This document shows, in pieces, positions 45,351 through 57,240 of a stretch of DNA of 64,000 nucleotides. The stretch's first letter is position 1, and every line of letters starts with the position of its first letter. Source of the DNA: Lunularia cruciata (taxonomy: Eukaryota > Streptophyta > Marchantiopsida > Lunulariales > Lunulariaceae); assembly GCA_948567375.1 (NCBI GenBank), contig OX419757.1:29326001-29390000 (forward strand), in the 5' to 3' direction. Made by a program: the position numbers and the translations under genes. Under the pieces are notes generated by a model. That model was not told the origin of the DNA and made no database searches. It was given only the letters and a program-made list of their open reading frames with translations.

Positions 45351-48300
45351 TCACTTCCTGAGTTGGGCACTGAACAAGTTGTAGAATTATCATGTAACAA
45401 AGTAAATATAATCGGGCAACCTCTTGGCTGAGGGATGGGTGGATTTGGCAGCCTTGCACTAGAATCCAAAATCAGATATCTCAATCTACTTTAAGCTTTA
45501 AAAGATGGTTTCATTTTTAGCTTAACATATTTTTGATATTTATTTGAACTAAAATTCCATTCACTATACAATGTGAATTAAAGACGACTTACAATCCAAT
45601 CCAAAGTTGTTAGTAATGGCTCATCGGCCTTGCTTAATAAGATCAATTGTTGAATGATATTGTGGATCTAAATCTTGAATCCTCCTCCTTTACGAAGTAG
45701 TTCACTAAATTTTTTGTTATATTTTACTTTTAGTGAGACATTTTACAACCGAACCTGCTATCTCTATACCTCTCAATTTTTATTTAAATTATGAGTTAAA
45801 AATTTGCCAAGTATTCAGTGCAGTTCTGTATTTTTTTGGATATGAATATTAGGGGTTTTTAAACAAGTCTATCCCACCTAATTAGTTTGAGTTTATCAAA
45901 ATTAATGATATTAAGTCTATAAAATTATATGTTCTTGAAATGTACTTCAAAAGATTAATATTGATGTTTTATATGTTGATATGTAACTTAAAAGTATTAG
46001 ATATACCATTTTATTACATTAGCTTCATAAGAATGAGTATGATGTAAAGGGAAAAAAATGATGAGATAATTATCAAACAACAGAACAATAAGATACACAA
46101 TAGAAAATGAAGATGGACCAAATATTGATACAATGAAATCAAAATACCAGTATATTTTAATTCTTATTATGTATACTTGTGATTGATGTAAGCCTACTTA
46201 TAAGCAAAGTTATTCTTAGCAAATTTACTCATTAATTCCTTTGCCAAATTAACTCCCAAGCTAAGTTATTTCTTAGTTAGTCAATCTTTCAGAAACTTCT
46301 TCAACATCTCGCAGCATAAGGTCACAAGTATTTTAAGTTATTATTCTAATCAATCCTATGAAGATTCTTAGCTACTTTGCAAATAGTCATTTATGACATT
46401 TTCTAGGTACGTTTGGAATATTGTTCATAAACAAAATATAATAATACAAAACTTATTTGAATGTATCTAGAAAATGTCACAAATTACTATTTGGAAATGA
46501 CTATCAGTTAACATGCCAAAATTATACTAAATAATATAGTGGATTCAGTTTAGGGTTGCCTTATTATTAAAACAGTGATTGATCCAATTTGTAACCAGGG
46601 GGTTTCATATTTAGATTTTGTGAGCCTGGTTGAAATCCAAAAATAAATTTACAAATCCTTAATGGTGAAATGCTGGAATCTGTAAATACTTTCCAGGTAT
46701 CTAAACTCGCAACATGGAAAATTTTATGAGTTATAGACATTCCATAACCTTTTATGACTTCATAATTTTTATGAAGGGATTTATTTGTCCACATGTATTA
46801 ATAATATTCCACTTCACTTTGATATGCATAAAGCAAGTATCTAATTATATCGAACCTCTTGATATGATCTTTATTCCACTCAAAATTACGGGAAACATCT
46901 CTAATAGGAAATTGTGGTATATCCAATATTGGACACAATACGGTTCTATTGGGGTGCAACAAGATGGAAGTTTTTGAAAAAATAATTGTGTATGAAGTGG
47001 ACCTTCTAGAGATTTTTCCCAATATCTTTGGTTACGTCTAACCTTTGGCCACAAAAATTCTTTTCCATGTTGGCATTGGGCCAAATTGTTAATTACCCAC
47101 GTCTGCAATCACATGCGCACAATAGTGTCACTTGTCCCAAAGAATTGATTTTGGTAACTATTCATTGTCATGGCATTTCTCACATGTGGGAACCATGATG
47201 GCTCAACTCAATTACCTGCCAAATTGTCAATCATCCAAACACAATCTAGGCCTTGGCAAGGAAGTGAGGTTAATTCATCACAATAGGCACAACCACTCAT
47301 TGGAAGACATAGAACACAATTGACTCCAAGTAGACCGTAATTTATTGAGACAAATTCAAAATTCAAGAGAGTGGAATAGATGATTGGGTGAGCCGATGAT
47401 AGGGATGTGAGTGTAGAGGAGGCTAGTGGAATATAATTTGAGTACATCATGAGCAATTTGGAATGACATGTTGCCCAAGAAGCAAAAGGCATTGCCCAAT
47501 GTGACCTTGAGGTCACCTAGATAGAGAAATGTGGACTTAATTGCAACATAGAGTAAACCATTAGAAAGCAATTGCAGTTCTTGCTATGGAATTGGGAGCT
47601 TACAAATCTCCCAATGGTGCAAGAGATTTGGGAGAAGAAAAACCCATATTTCTCAAACGTGCAAGGCAATGTATTTGCTTGCATAGTGGCACATTGGCAA
47701 AGGGTTCTTGGGGATGCAATTTCAACCAAAGTGCCATGTACTTGCACCAAGAATGGCCTGAACTAAATAAGGCAATGATGAACAAATTTCTAGTCTTGGA
47801 CAAAAAATAAGACCAACAATGGCTAAAAGGTGAAGGGCTTCAATAGCATCACATTTGTAGCACCAAAGCTATTTTGCTTGGAGATTAGAATGGTTGTGTT
47901 GGCAGTCATAATTATTTTGGTAGTTACTCATGGACTACTTCTTGGTTGTTAGATTTCATGTTAGGGCTATTGATCATATGGTGAGACTCATTTTTGCTTG
48001 CACGTTGGATGTACCATCAACAACACCATTAGTGTTGGAGACCTAGGTCAAGTAAAGGAGTATACTTTTGATGTACATCTCTAGAGAGCTCACTTCTTTG
48101 ATGTTGAGTCTTCAAATTCTAGGCTATGGTAGATAGAAACCAATGAGCTTCACTTGGAGTCCCTTAGCTAGAGTGGGTGTGGTTTGATTGTAATTGTTGG
48201 CAGATTGTTGAGTGAAGGATCAAGCACAGATCTAATTTGAGTTTGATTCAAGTGGAAGAATGAACTGATTATATCAAAGAAGTGAGAAGGGGAAATTGAT

Positions 48301-48840
48301 TGCAAGAACTAAAGGTGTTGGTGGTATCTCCAAGCATAGCATATCATTGGTATATTTGATTTTGGTCATAGATTTCCTTGAGAGTGATTGTATGCAAAGT
48401 CCCTATTTGAGTTGATGCAAATTTAGCAATGGGGCAAACAATGTGTAGAAACACTAGCCAAATTTTGAGAATTGAGTTAGTTTGAGATAATGTTCAATTT
48501 GAGCACAAAGAGGTGAAATCAATGTTGATTTGGTGCAAATTGGAGCCTGAAGTGCAAAATTGGAGGTGGATTTGAGAATCCATCCTCTCAAATTTTGGAT
48601 TTAGAGATCCCTATCTTTTGAATTTAACTTGAGTTGATAGTAAGCATAGGATTTGGTGGCCAGCCAATTGTAGAGGAGGTGCATTAGATTGGCAGAGGTT
48701 GTCCAAATTTGGAGGTCTAGTTGGCAACCAACTTGAACTTGGGCTAGAGGGACTAGGAAGGCATGAAGCTAGCAAATTTAAATGAGTTTTTGGTAGTTTT
48801 TGGCCATTGTTTGGGCAAATATGTCCACCCTTCTAGATTG
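45351..48840. other. AT-rich gene-free stretch
   Basis: Scattered short frames on both strands (46567-47108 and 47208-47810 regions) overlap one another and match no family I recognise. It is probably decayed repeat. Confidence 0.45.
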
Positions 48841-48841
48841 T

Positions 48842-48904
48842 GCACAATAAGGTTTGAACCCCAAATCTCTAGTTCCTAGACTGGTGCCTTAGTCAACTCG
48901 TCCA
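48842..48904 (-). repeat. tRNA-like (SINE head-like) pol III promoter sequence
   Basis: On the - strand, TGGACGAGTTGACTAAGGC (48904-48886) resembles a tRNA A-box region. GGTTCAAACC (48860-48851) resembles the B box GGTTCRANNCC, 25 nt further on. No full tRNA cloverleaf can be drawn, so a tRNA-derived SINE head or tRNA pseudogene is the better reading. The element's 3' end was not located. Confidence 0.4.
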
Positions 48905-50142
48905 CCTTCACTTATTGTCTTATTGACTAGTCGGTTGATACTTATAAATGTGTAACTTTGACTAGGAGGAAAATTGATCACATCCTTGGTAGTTTAGCAC
49001 TAGGTAGACACTCCTATTATATCAAATGCCAAATGGTGGTAGAGTTAGTCTGGTGTTGATTTATGAGATAGAGGGTTTCATTTAGACCTCCTGTGATTGG
49101 ACTCCCTCCATTCCCTACTTCTTTGTTGTGCACCATGTTTGTGTGGAGTGCCTTGACTTTAGAGCATTGGTGCTTTGGTGTGCTCTTAGTAGTGACGCTA
49201 GAGTGGTGCCCTATCAGATTACCTATGTTTATCTGTGGCAAGGCAAGAAGTGATGACTTGTAGTCCAAAAAAGTGTGTATTGTGATGGTAGGTTATATTT
49301 CACCATTTCTCCTAGTGTAGTTGTCATAGTTAGAGCTACATTAGTGAGTGGTGTTCAATTGGTGGTGGTTCTTGGTAGAGAACTTGTTGTGGTTACGGTT
49401 GTGGTTTGAGTTACATTGTCACAATTGAATTCTTTGGGGATTCCAAAGGAGATATCACTACAATATTACATGGAGTGGCATTTGGTATCAACTTATATCT
49501 TAGTCTTGGTGAGAGAGGAGATGGACTCGATTTGGAGTTTGATATAAGAGTTGATTTAGTTGAGAATGTACTTGGTCCATTTGCACTATTGTTATGGAAT
49601 ATGGACTAGATTTATGGGGCCTCCAAAGGCCCTAGGTGCTACTTTGGTATAGTAGGTACCATTGGGTTGGATAACTTCATCCAAGAGTTTGATAATTGGT
49701 GTGATCTATAGCAAATGCAAAACTTGACCTTGTTCACACACTTCATGGCATAGAAGGTATTGTTTTAGCACTTGGAGGGTACACTATTTGATGACTATCA
49801 TGAATTCAAGAGAGCTCACTTGGAGGAGATTAAGCTATGGAGATAATATTGGTCTCCAAACTACATTCCATCACTTTAAGCTCCGTTGCTAGATCAACAA
49901 TACCCACAAGTTTTAGCTTTAGTAGCATTGGTGTATCTTATGGAGATGCACTAGTTGCAGATGGTATTACTACAAGTAGAGGTACCCCTCTAGGAGGCAG
50001 TGCAATATTGAGGTTTAACCCCATGGTGGAGTTATCTTAGTGCTTGAGGCAAAACTACCAAGGAGTGTGGATTGACAAGTTGAGGAGTTTGTAGGAGTTC
50101 CAAAGGAAAGTTGGAGAGAGCCTACATGAGGCAAAAAATTGC
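48905..50142. other. Retroelement-like leader, no supported gene
   Basis: T- and G-rich on + and lacking a recognised domain. It leads in the same orientation into the gag-like region at 50143 and may be that element's 5' part. Confidence 0.35.
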
Positions 50143-51905
50143 ATGAGACAACTCATCAATTTTACTCAAGGAGTTATTGAAGCTCAATCAATCTACTTTT
50201 GGTATGGGATCTTGGACAATGAGTTGCAATATAGAGTACATGATGCTATGTTGTTATATGACATCTCACCTACTTTGGCAATGGTCTTTAGTTTTGCTAA
50301 GCACATTGAGCTCAACATGATGGAGGAGAGAGTAGTGACATATGGATTTGGTAGGGAGACCTCATCCCTAATTGTTACTTCTTCTAGAGTGAAGCAAAGT
50401 GCACCACATCATGTTGGCTTGCAAAGGTAGAGTGGATAACCCATATCTTATGGAGCAAGTGGATGGCCTAATGAAGCTAGACCCTTACCTTCATTTCAAG
50501 ATTAGCAACAACTAATGAGTGGTGACGTTGAACTTATAGTGGACCTCACCACAAGTGAGAGTGAACTTAGGGCAATGGACATGATACCTATGATGCATCA
50601 TAGCTAGCAAAGAGACAATGTAACCATTGCCACAGATTTGGTCACACAAGTAACCAATGTTTTGACCTTCACTTGAGTTACAGAATGGTAGCGTTACTAT
50701 GGTAGGTGGTAAAGGAGCTCTAGGTTATGGAGGATGAGGTGGTAGATGTGATGGTAGAGGAACTACACCTAGTAAGGATGTAGTACTTGTGCTTGCTTTT
50801 GATAGAGCCATAGCTACTTGGGTTGAATAGTTAGAGCAAGGATTGGCTAGCATGGCCATAACTCAAGGGAGTTCATATTTGGGTGCTCAGGCTTTCCACC
50901 TGTAATGTTGGTGATAGAGACATCTTGGACTTTATGTATGTAGCAACATAGGTAGATGCATTTGTCATAGTGATTAGGAGTGTAGTATGGGCTTTAGAGC
51001 CTAGAAAAACATCAATGGAATTGGACCCACGAAGAAGAGAGTGTAATAGACAAGTTAGACTTCCCCAATCTTTCACACTCTTTGAGGCACTACAAACAAC
51101 ATCCATGGCTCCTAGGTGTCCTAATGTAGGTGTGGTAGGTTGTAATGGATTGCATGATGGATTGGATGCTACTCAAACACCTGCTACTACACATATTGAG
51201 TCTAGCACAATGTTGGGGGCAACTTAGTTGATTATGTGCTTCCCTTTTTTCTGAACCAATGACATGTTTACATTAGGAACCGACCCAACTCTAGTATTTT
51301 GATAGGTTGCCAAATTTTGCGAGAGTAAGGATGATGTGGTTCTTGCTTGTAGGGTAGAGGTGGTTCATAATGGAGCTGACTTGGATGAGGAACATGGGAT
51401 CCATTTACTGACCAATGGTTTATGGTAGGTTGGAGGAGTTACCAACTAGACCTACCTTTGACTGAGCTTGGTTCACACCTAGAGTTATCTTACTGGAAAA
51501 TAGAGGGGGAATATCTATTTGTAGGGACCTTCAAGGAATGTCTATACACCATAGAGGATCTTATTAGACTTTGGTGCATAGCCCTTTATGTTGGAGAAGG
51601 TTGTAATTGTTAATCTTGAGCTATGAAAGACTGACAAGAGTGTGGAGAGGAGTTAGTTGTATGGATAGGTATCCATTTTAGATCTTGATATCTCTAGGAA
51701 GTGGTTTTACACAATACATCACATGTGGAGAGCTCATTGTCCAGATGTAGCCTAGTCATTTGACTAATAGCTTTGTGGTGAGAGCTCAAGCCATTGTGAC
51801 AATAATAGCATCATATGATGTGATAGTTGGTAGAGTAGTGTTATATCCTATGCATTTCAATATTGACTATTGGGATGAGATAGCCTCCTATAGACCAGAT
51901 TTTTA
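50143..51905 (+). mobile_element. Retroelement relic with gag-like domain and intact CCHC knuckle
   Basis: 50143-50430 encodes a helical gag-like segment (MRQLINFTQGVIEAQSIYFW, later LAMVFSFAKHIE). At 50613-50660, in another frame, RQCNHCHRFGHTSNQCF is a perfect CX2CX4HX4C nucleic-acid knuckle. Further on, about 51790-51905 reads TIASYDVIVGRVVLYPMHFN, a YDVIIG-type block that follows retropepsin in gag-pol elements. The order gag, knuckle, protease fits an LTR retrotransposon. It is unlike the 7-15 kb family in sequence. Stops and shifts are frequent, and RT and integrase were not seen before similarity fades at about 52100. Confidence 0.55.
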
Positions 51906-53160
51906 GTCAAGTGAAGGATGTGTATGTTGCCAAACCAATATAATTTAGTAGTGGCAATCTTGGCTCACTATAGTTAGGGACCATAGCATCAATTTCAGCT
52001 TTTAGTGATTCTATTACTTGGCTTGGTGACTTATTGGAGGATACTCTAGTACCATAGGAGATCACTTGAATTTGGAGTATGAGAAGGATTTTTCTATCCA
52101 CCTTGGATGTTCCACTATAGAATTCTAAGGAGGTATTGTAGTAACATGCAGATCAATTGGTGCAATAGGCCTTTAACATCCAATTGTGCATGTATGTGCT
52201 ATTTTGATATTTATTATTATATTATTAATATTTATTATTGTATATTTAGTATTAAAAATACTTGAGAAATATTATTTATATAGAGTTAAAGGATGGGTCT
52301 ACATTATTCATGATGAGCTACAGATAGTCATAACTAAGATAGAGGAGACTTTACTTTAGAAGAAGCGAAAAAGATGAGCACCACTATTTTGGATTCTAGT
52401 GTATGAACTTGGCATTATTCCTAGATGTTTGGCTTTGAGGAAAAAGTTGAGAACTCTTGGGCCCACAAGCCTTTTTGTTTTAGATTCTTCTATAGTCCAA
52501 GGATAATCCATGTGAAAGAATCCTTGACTTAGTGATTGGGTCAAGATAAGACCACATGCATGGGAGAATATTCCCATGAGTGTAGATATTCTTCTAGACT
52601 TTTGATTTTATTTGATTATTAGCCTAGTACCTTGAGTTACTCCAATAATTAGTAACTTTTGTATATAACTAGTTCACAAATACATAAAGTAGGGGTGAAG
52701 AGGTACTCATCATCCTTTCATTTCCAATTATCTCTCTCTCTCATTGAGTTTTCTAGTGAGCAATGATTTGAGTCTTGGAGTGTTAAACTTGGAGGAGTAT
52801 GATTGCTAAGAGGTCCTTGCCTTCTAAGTCTATGTTCCACTACCATAATAGCCATCACAGATTCATCTTGAGTGAGAGATATGCTAGCTCATAGATCAAG
52901 GTGTCTTCAACCTAATCCAAAGTATTCTCACTTTGGATCTTCCATCCTTCTAAATCCAATTCATTTGTTTGAGTCTTCTTCTCCTCTAATACAAAGTCAA
53001 CTTCCTTGGGTCAGATCAGATTTCCTATTTTGGATCCAAATTTGCCAATTTCCTATATCTAACCTTCTCTTCTACTACAAATATCACTTCTTATCCTAAA
53101 AATTGCCAAAAAATACATGGGTACCACATTCTGCCACAAATAGACAACTTACTTAACGAA
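51906..53160. other. AT-rich stretch, no supported gene
   Basis: Nothing coding was recognised. An ATT-rich run lies at 52195-52265. A TATATAA sequence near 52660 followed by a (TC)n tract at 52730-52740 resembles an LTR R/U5 region, but no partner copy was found. Confidence 0.35.
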
Positions 53161-54903
53161 TAGCCAAGTAGTTTCCTTTCATGGCATTTACAAGGAGGAA
53201 CCAATCAATTGGGCCTATATGTTCTATCTACAAGCTCAAACCCTTCATCAAGACTTCTTGGAAGGAGGACCCACTTACATAGCTCCCTTTGGGATCTATT
53301 TCTACATGGGTCTTAAGATACAAAACATAGAGGAGAAAAGGAAGTTCCCTAGCCATTACCACCTCCCATAGAATACTTTGCCTCCTAAGTTGAAAGGAAT
53401 TCAATGATCAAGAAGTATTGGGCAAAAGATGCAGAATTTGCAAGGATAGGCAATTTTGTGCCAATGTAAGAATAAGCAATAGTGACAAAGACAAAAAAGA
53501 AGCATGCTCCTCTCCCAATCAAGATCACTACTCCAACCAAGAAGATGGTGAAAAAGAATCCTCACATCATCAAAGTAACTTCAAATGAGGAAGAAGGAGC
53601 ATAAGAAGAAGCAACTTTGGAGGAGGACACCAAGGAGGAGGAGGAAGAAGAAGAGCAATATGATGACACTCAATCAACTCCCCAATCAGACCTATAAGCA
53701 ACATGAGAGGAAGAAGAAAATGAAGAAGAAGCACAAGAGGGAACTTCAAGCCTATTACCAGAACCCTTACCTATGCTCCATGAACATTAACTTTAGGAAA
53801 GAAGCCCATAAATCCTCCAAGGACTAGGAGAGGAAGAACTTCATTACAAAGTTAAAGAAGACATTTGGCCTAAAGATAAGGAAAGAGCCAAATGAAAAGA
53901 AATCAAGATTGAAGTAGGGGATGCACAAGTACTGCCCGAGGTTCACGCAGAAGTACCTCCCCCAAAAGTGCAAGGAGAGGAAGGCATAGCAGGCCAAGCT
54001 ACCACTTTTGGAGAGGACTCACTTCATAATACATTGAATGATGGTGGTTCTGCAATTGATGGAGCTTCTACTTCCCTAGTACCAAAAGAAGTGCCCAAAG
54101 ATTGTAGATCATACTACCTTGGTGAGTAGCATGCATAAGGAAATCTACACAAAGAAGGCCAAAGAAGAAAATCTTCAAGAGGAAGTGAATAAATCTAAGG
54201 ACTGCTTCAAAGAAGAAGCCAAGAAGTCTAAGGATAGCTTCAAAGTAAAGTCCTTGATATAGGAGTTATTTGAAGCCAAGAGATAGAATATTTCATTTGT
54301 CTCTTCACAAAAGGATTAGGAGAAGGAAGTGAATCAAGTACAAATCAAGTTGGAGAAGCTGCAAATGGAGAAGAAGGAGATGTAGTTAAACTATGAGGAA
54401 CAATTGCAAGCCAGGGACAAAGAGATGGAAAACCTTTGCCATGAGATGAATGATGCCAAGACTTGGCTAGCCATCTTTGATATCTAGATGACCAAATGTG
54501 GTGGCATTGCAATTGGAAGCTCAAACAAAGGAGCTAACATTGACTTAGGAGAAGGATGAGGAAAGAGAGTGAATGCATAAGGCATTCAAATAAAACTGTC
54601 AAGCAATGGAAGAGTCAAATTAGCAAAGTATCTGGGAAGCAAAGGAAGTTTGGAACCAATTTGTAGAGCTGGTCCTAGAAGATACAAAAGGCAAAGCAAT
54701 GATGACAAAGATTCAGAAACATAAGCTATAGATATATAAATTGGAGTGGAAGGTATATGAGGAGGAGCACATGGACAAGCTCCCTCTCCACCTCAAGGAA
54801 CATGCACATAGGAAGTTGAACAAATTTTACAATTCTTATTTGTTGAAAATTGCAGATTACAAGGTGTATCAAGGAAGTTTTTTGGCAACTCAAGGGCAAA
54901 GGG
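53161..54903 (+). pseudogene. Relic of the repeat-borne domain + coiled-coil protein (+ copy)
   Basis: In broken frames: an N-terminal block, EEPINWAYMFYLQAQ then APFGIYFYMGL (about 53195-53330); a long acidic/lysine-rich linker (EEE and KKK runs, about 53580-53760); then a heptad-rich coiled coil with IKLEKLQMEKKEM and RDKEMENLCHEMNDAKTW (about 54340-54470). It ends next to a purine-rich ggcaactcaagggcaaaggg and the LTR-like repeat at 54904. Similar parts occur on the - strand at 55290-55960, 60090-62000 and 63100-64000. I recognise no named family. The layout recalls coiled-coil proteins carried by some plant gypsy-type elements. Confidence 0.5.
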
Positions 54904-55272
54904 TGTTCTTCCCAACAAAGCATAAAATAGAAGGAAATTCTCTTGGTATAAGTAGACACCATAGTGCTAGACTAGTTTTTTCTCAACAATGAGCTCTAGT
55001 AATTATAAATAGAACTTAGTAACCCTTGCAAGAACTTTGAGCATCCAAAAGAAGTTATTTGTAAGTTTGTAAGATAGGAAAGAAACAAAAAAGACTTTGA
55101 CCTTGTAGAAATTTTCAGGAAAAATGACCTTTGGGTTTGTACCACCTTCCCAACTGAGTACCACTTTGGTGTAGCTTCATGGGAATATTTTTTATTCAAG
55201 CACATACACTAGGAACAACTAGCATCTTTCCTTACATTTGTCAAAAACTTAATGAGGTAGTTATGATAGTCA
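54904..55272 (+). repeat. LTR-like direct repeat, copy 1
   Basis: It begins TGTTCTTCCC right after a purine-rich tract and ends ...GATAGTCA. It aligns over its whole length with 56861-57240 (shared: gaccatagtgctagactagt-type block, ttagtaacccttgcaagaact, aaatgacctttg, ccactttggtgt, ttaggtagtta). tataaatag at 55004-55012 is a good TATA box, as expected in an LTR. Confidence 0.55.
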
Positions 55273-55278
55273 CTTCCT

Positions 55279-55960
55279 CTAGCCAATCAAAGGAATGCAG
55301 CCTTGACTATGGTGCCAAAAATGCATGTGACAACCTAGTGTCAAGATTTGTGTCCTAGTGCAACTTTGGGGTCTTTCTACTAGGACAACCTTGCAAGTGT
55401 GAGAAAATTCCACATCTGCCGGTGCATGCATTTCTATTGCATATTTCTCCTTCTCCCATAGATCCTTAGAATGTCCTTTTAGGAAATAGTGATTTGGGTA
55501 CTTCTCCTTTATTGATGGGGTCAAAAGATCCATCTACAAGTAAAAGTGAACAACAAATGAGGATACAACTCCTCCTTCCTCATTCATGGCTCTTGTGAGT
55601 TCTTGCACTCACCACCAAAACATAGCTTCTAAGTTTGCAATCCTTCCTTTGTAAATGTACTCAATGAATATGGACTCACTATTGTTCAAGAAAATTTTTT
55701 GTTTAGATTTGAAAAAATTCATGATAGATTTGGTAAAGTACCCTGTGGGCAAGATACTTGTATCCAATCATTCACCAACCATTCTTGGTCTTGTCTTCAT
55801 TGAATACCACCTTGAACCTTTCTTCTATGCTTGAATCTGGGTGGAGCAAAGTAGTGTCTAGAGTCATGGTGTCTAGGGGGAATTCCTTGACCTCATCACT
55901 CTCTACCAATGCACCCCTATCCAAGCAAAGAGATTTTCACTCAAATTCTCCATCCTTGGA
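55279..55960 (-). pseudogene. Relic of the repeat-borne protein (N-terminal domain, - copy)
   Basis: Right to left, it reads a YIYKGRIANLEAMFWW block, then VVSSFVVHFYL and MDLLTPSIKEKYPNHYFL. These line up with the EEPINWAYMFYLQ...IYFYMGL...KFPSHYHLP blocks of the + copy at 53195-53350. The last part is an 84-codon open frame (55279-55533). It lies between the two LTR-like direct repeats but on the opposite strand. Function is unknown. Confidence 0.4.
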
Positions 55961-56860
55961 TCCCTATCATGTTTAATTTCATGCAACATTTCATGATTTA
56001 TAAATTCCTGATTCCATAGTAAGAATTCCACCTTCTTGCTATTGGCAGGAATCTGCCCTACAATGGAGTGACCATTTGGTCAATCTTGGCAATTTCATGA
56101 TAAATTCAAGTGCTCTTTGATGGTGCTTGGGCCCTTGGGAGTGCTACAGCCATTTCTTGGCCATCCTTCCTCCTTATTTTTCTCAAAATCACTTCTTGTA
56201 AAGACTTGCTCTCTTCCTAGAATCCTAAGTCTTGCAACTTCTAACCAAAGGTGGGGAATATTCTATCCTGGCTATGACTTACACTTGTCCAATTTGGAAA
56301 AAGTGAAAAATTACCAACCCAAGTCAAGTATTTAAGTTGATGGCTTAACCATTATGAATGTTTGGTAGGTGCACCTAATGCAAGCAGTCACATCCTACAT
56401 ATGAGAATGTTTTAATATGATCAAACGGTCATCAATTGTAGTTCTTGATCTATTTGCATCACATTTAACTCCTTGGGATCCTTTTAATCTAATTAACTTT
56501 TAGGCCAATGCTTTTTTTTTGCAAAATGGTTTTCTAGCCAAAGGTTGTCCAAGGCTAAGTGTCTTCTTTCAAGGTGAAGGTCTTTTAGGGCAAAGGGTTC
56601 CATTGCCAAACAATTATCCAACTAAAGGTCTTCTTTGTTGAAGCTCTTTGGTGCAAGCTCTCCTCCTTGCTCCATTTCTATTGACTTCTCCATATTGAAC
56701 ATCTCTTGAGTCATCTTTCCCCTATATAGTGCAATTTCTCTTAGGGTTGAGAGGTAGTGACAATAACCTTTCTTTCTCCCTTGTCAACTTTTTTTCTCTT
56801 CATGTTTCCTACTAAACTAGTGAATTTGAACAAATAGATATATATTGGACAAAGGTGAGG

Positions 56861-57240
56861 TGTCACAATTCTTCCCAAAAAAGCACAAAGCCAAAGGTAA
56901 TCCCCTTGGTAGTAGAAGTCACTATAGTGCTAGACTAGTATGTTCTAGAAAATGTCTTCTAGTAATTATACATAGAATTTAGTAACCCTTGCAAGAACTC
57001 CAAACACCCCAAAGAAGAACAAGTTCCTTTTAAGCTTGTAGGAAAGGAAAGAAGACAAAGAACTTTGGCCCTCTAAGAATTTTTAGGCAAATGACCTTTG
57101 AGTTTGTAACACCTTATTGGCCAAGAACCACTTTGGTGTGGTAACTTTAGGAGGGGATTTATGATTCATATGCATACTTTGGGGAAAGAAATAATGCTTT
57201 CACTTACAATTGTCAAAAGCTTAATTAGGTAGTTACAATA
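56861..57240 (+). repeat. LTR-like direct repeat, copy 2
   Basis: It begins TGTCACAATTCTTCCC after the purine-rich ggacaaaggtgagg, and runs to ggtagttacaata. It is the full-length partner of 54904-55272, with a weaker TATA (tatacatag). Both copies are preceded by purine tracts, so they may be two separate 3' LTRs rather than the ends of one element. Confidence 0.55.

Noticed and set aside
48842-48904. A functional tRNA gene
   Set aside because: A- and B-box-like sequences are present, but acceptor, anticodon and D stems do not form.
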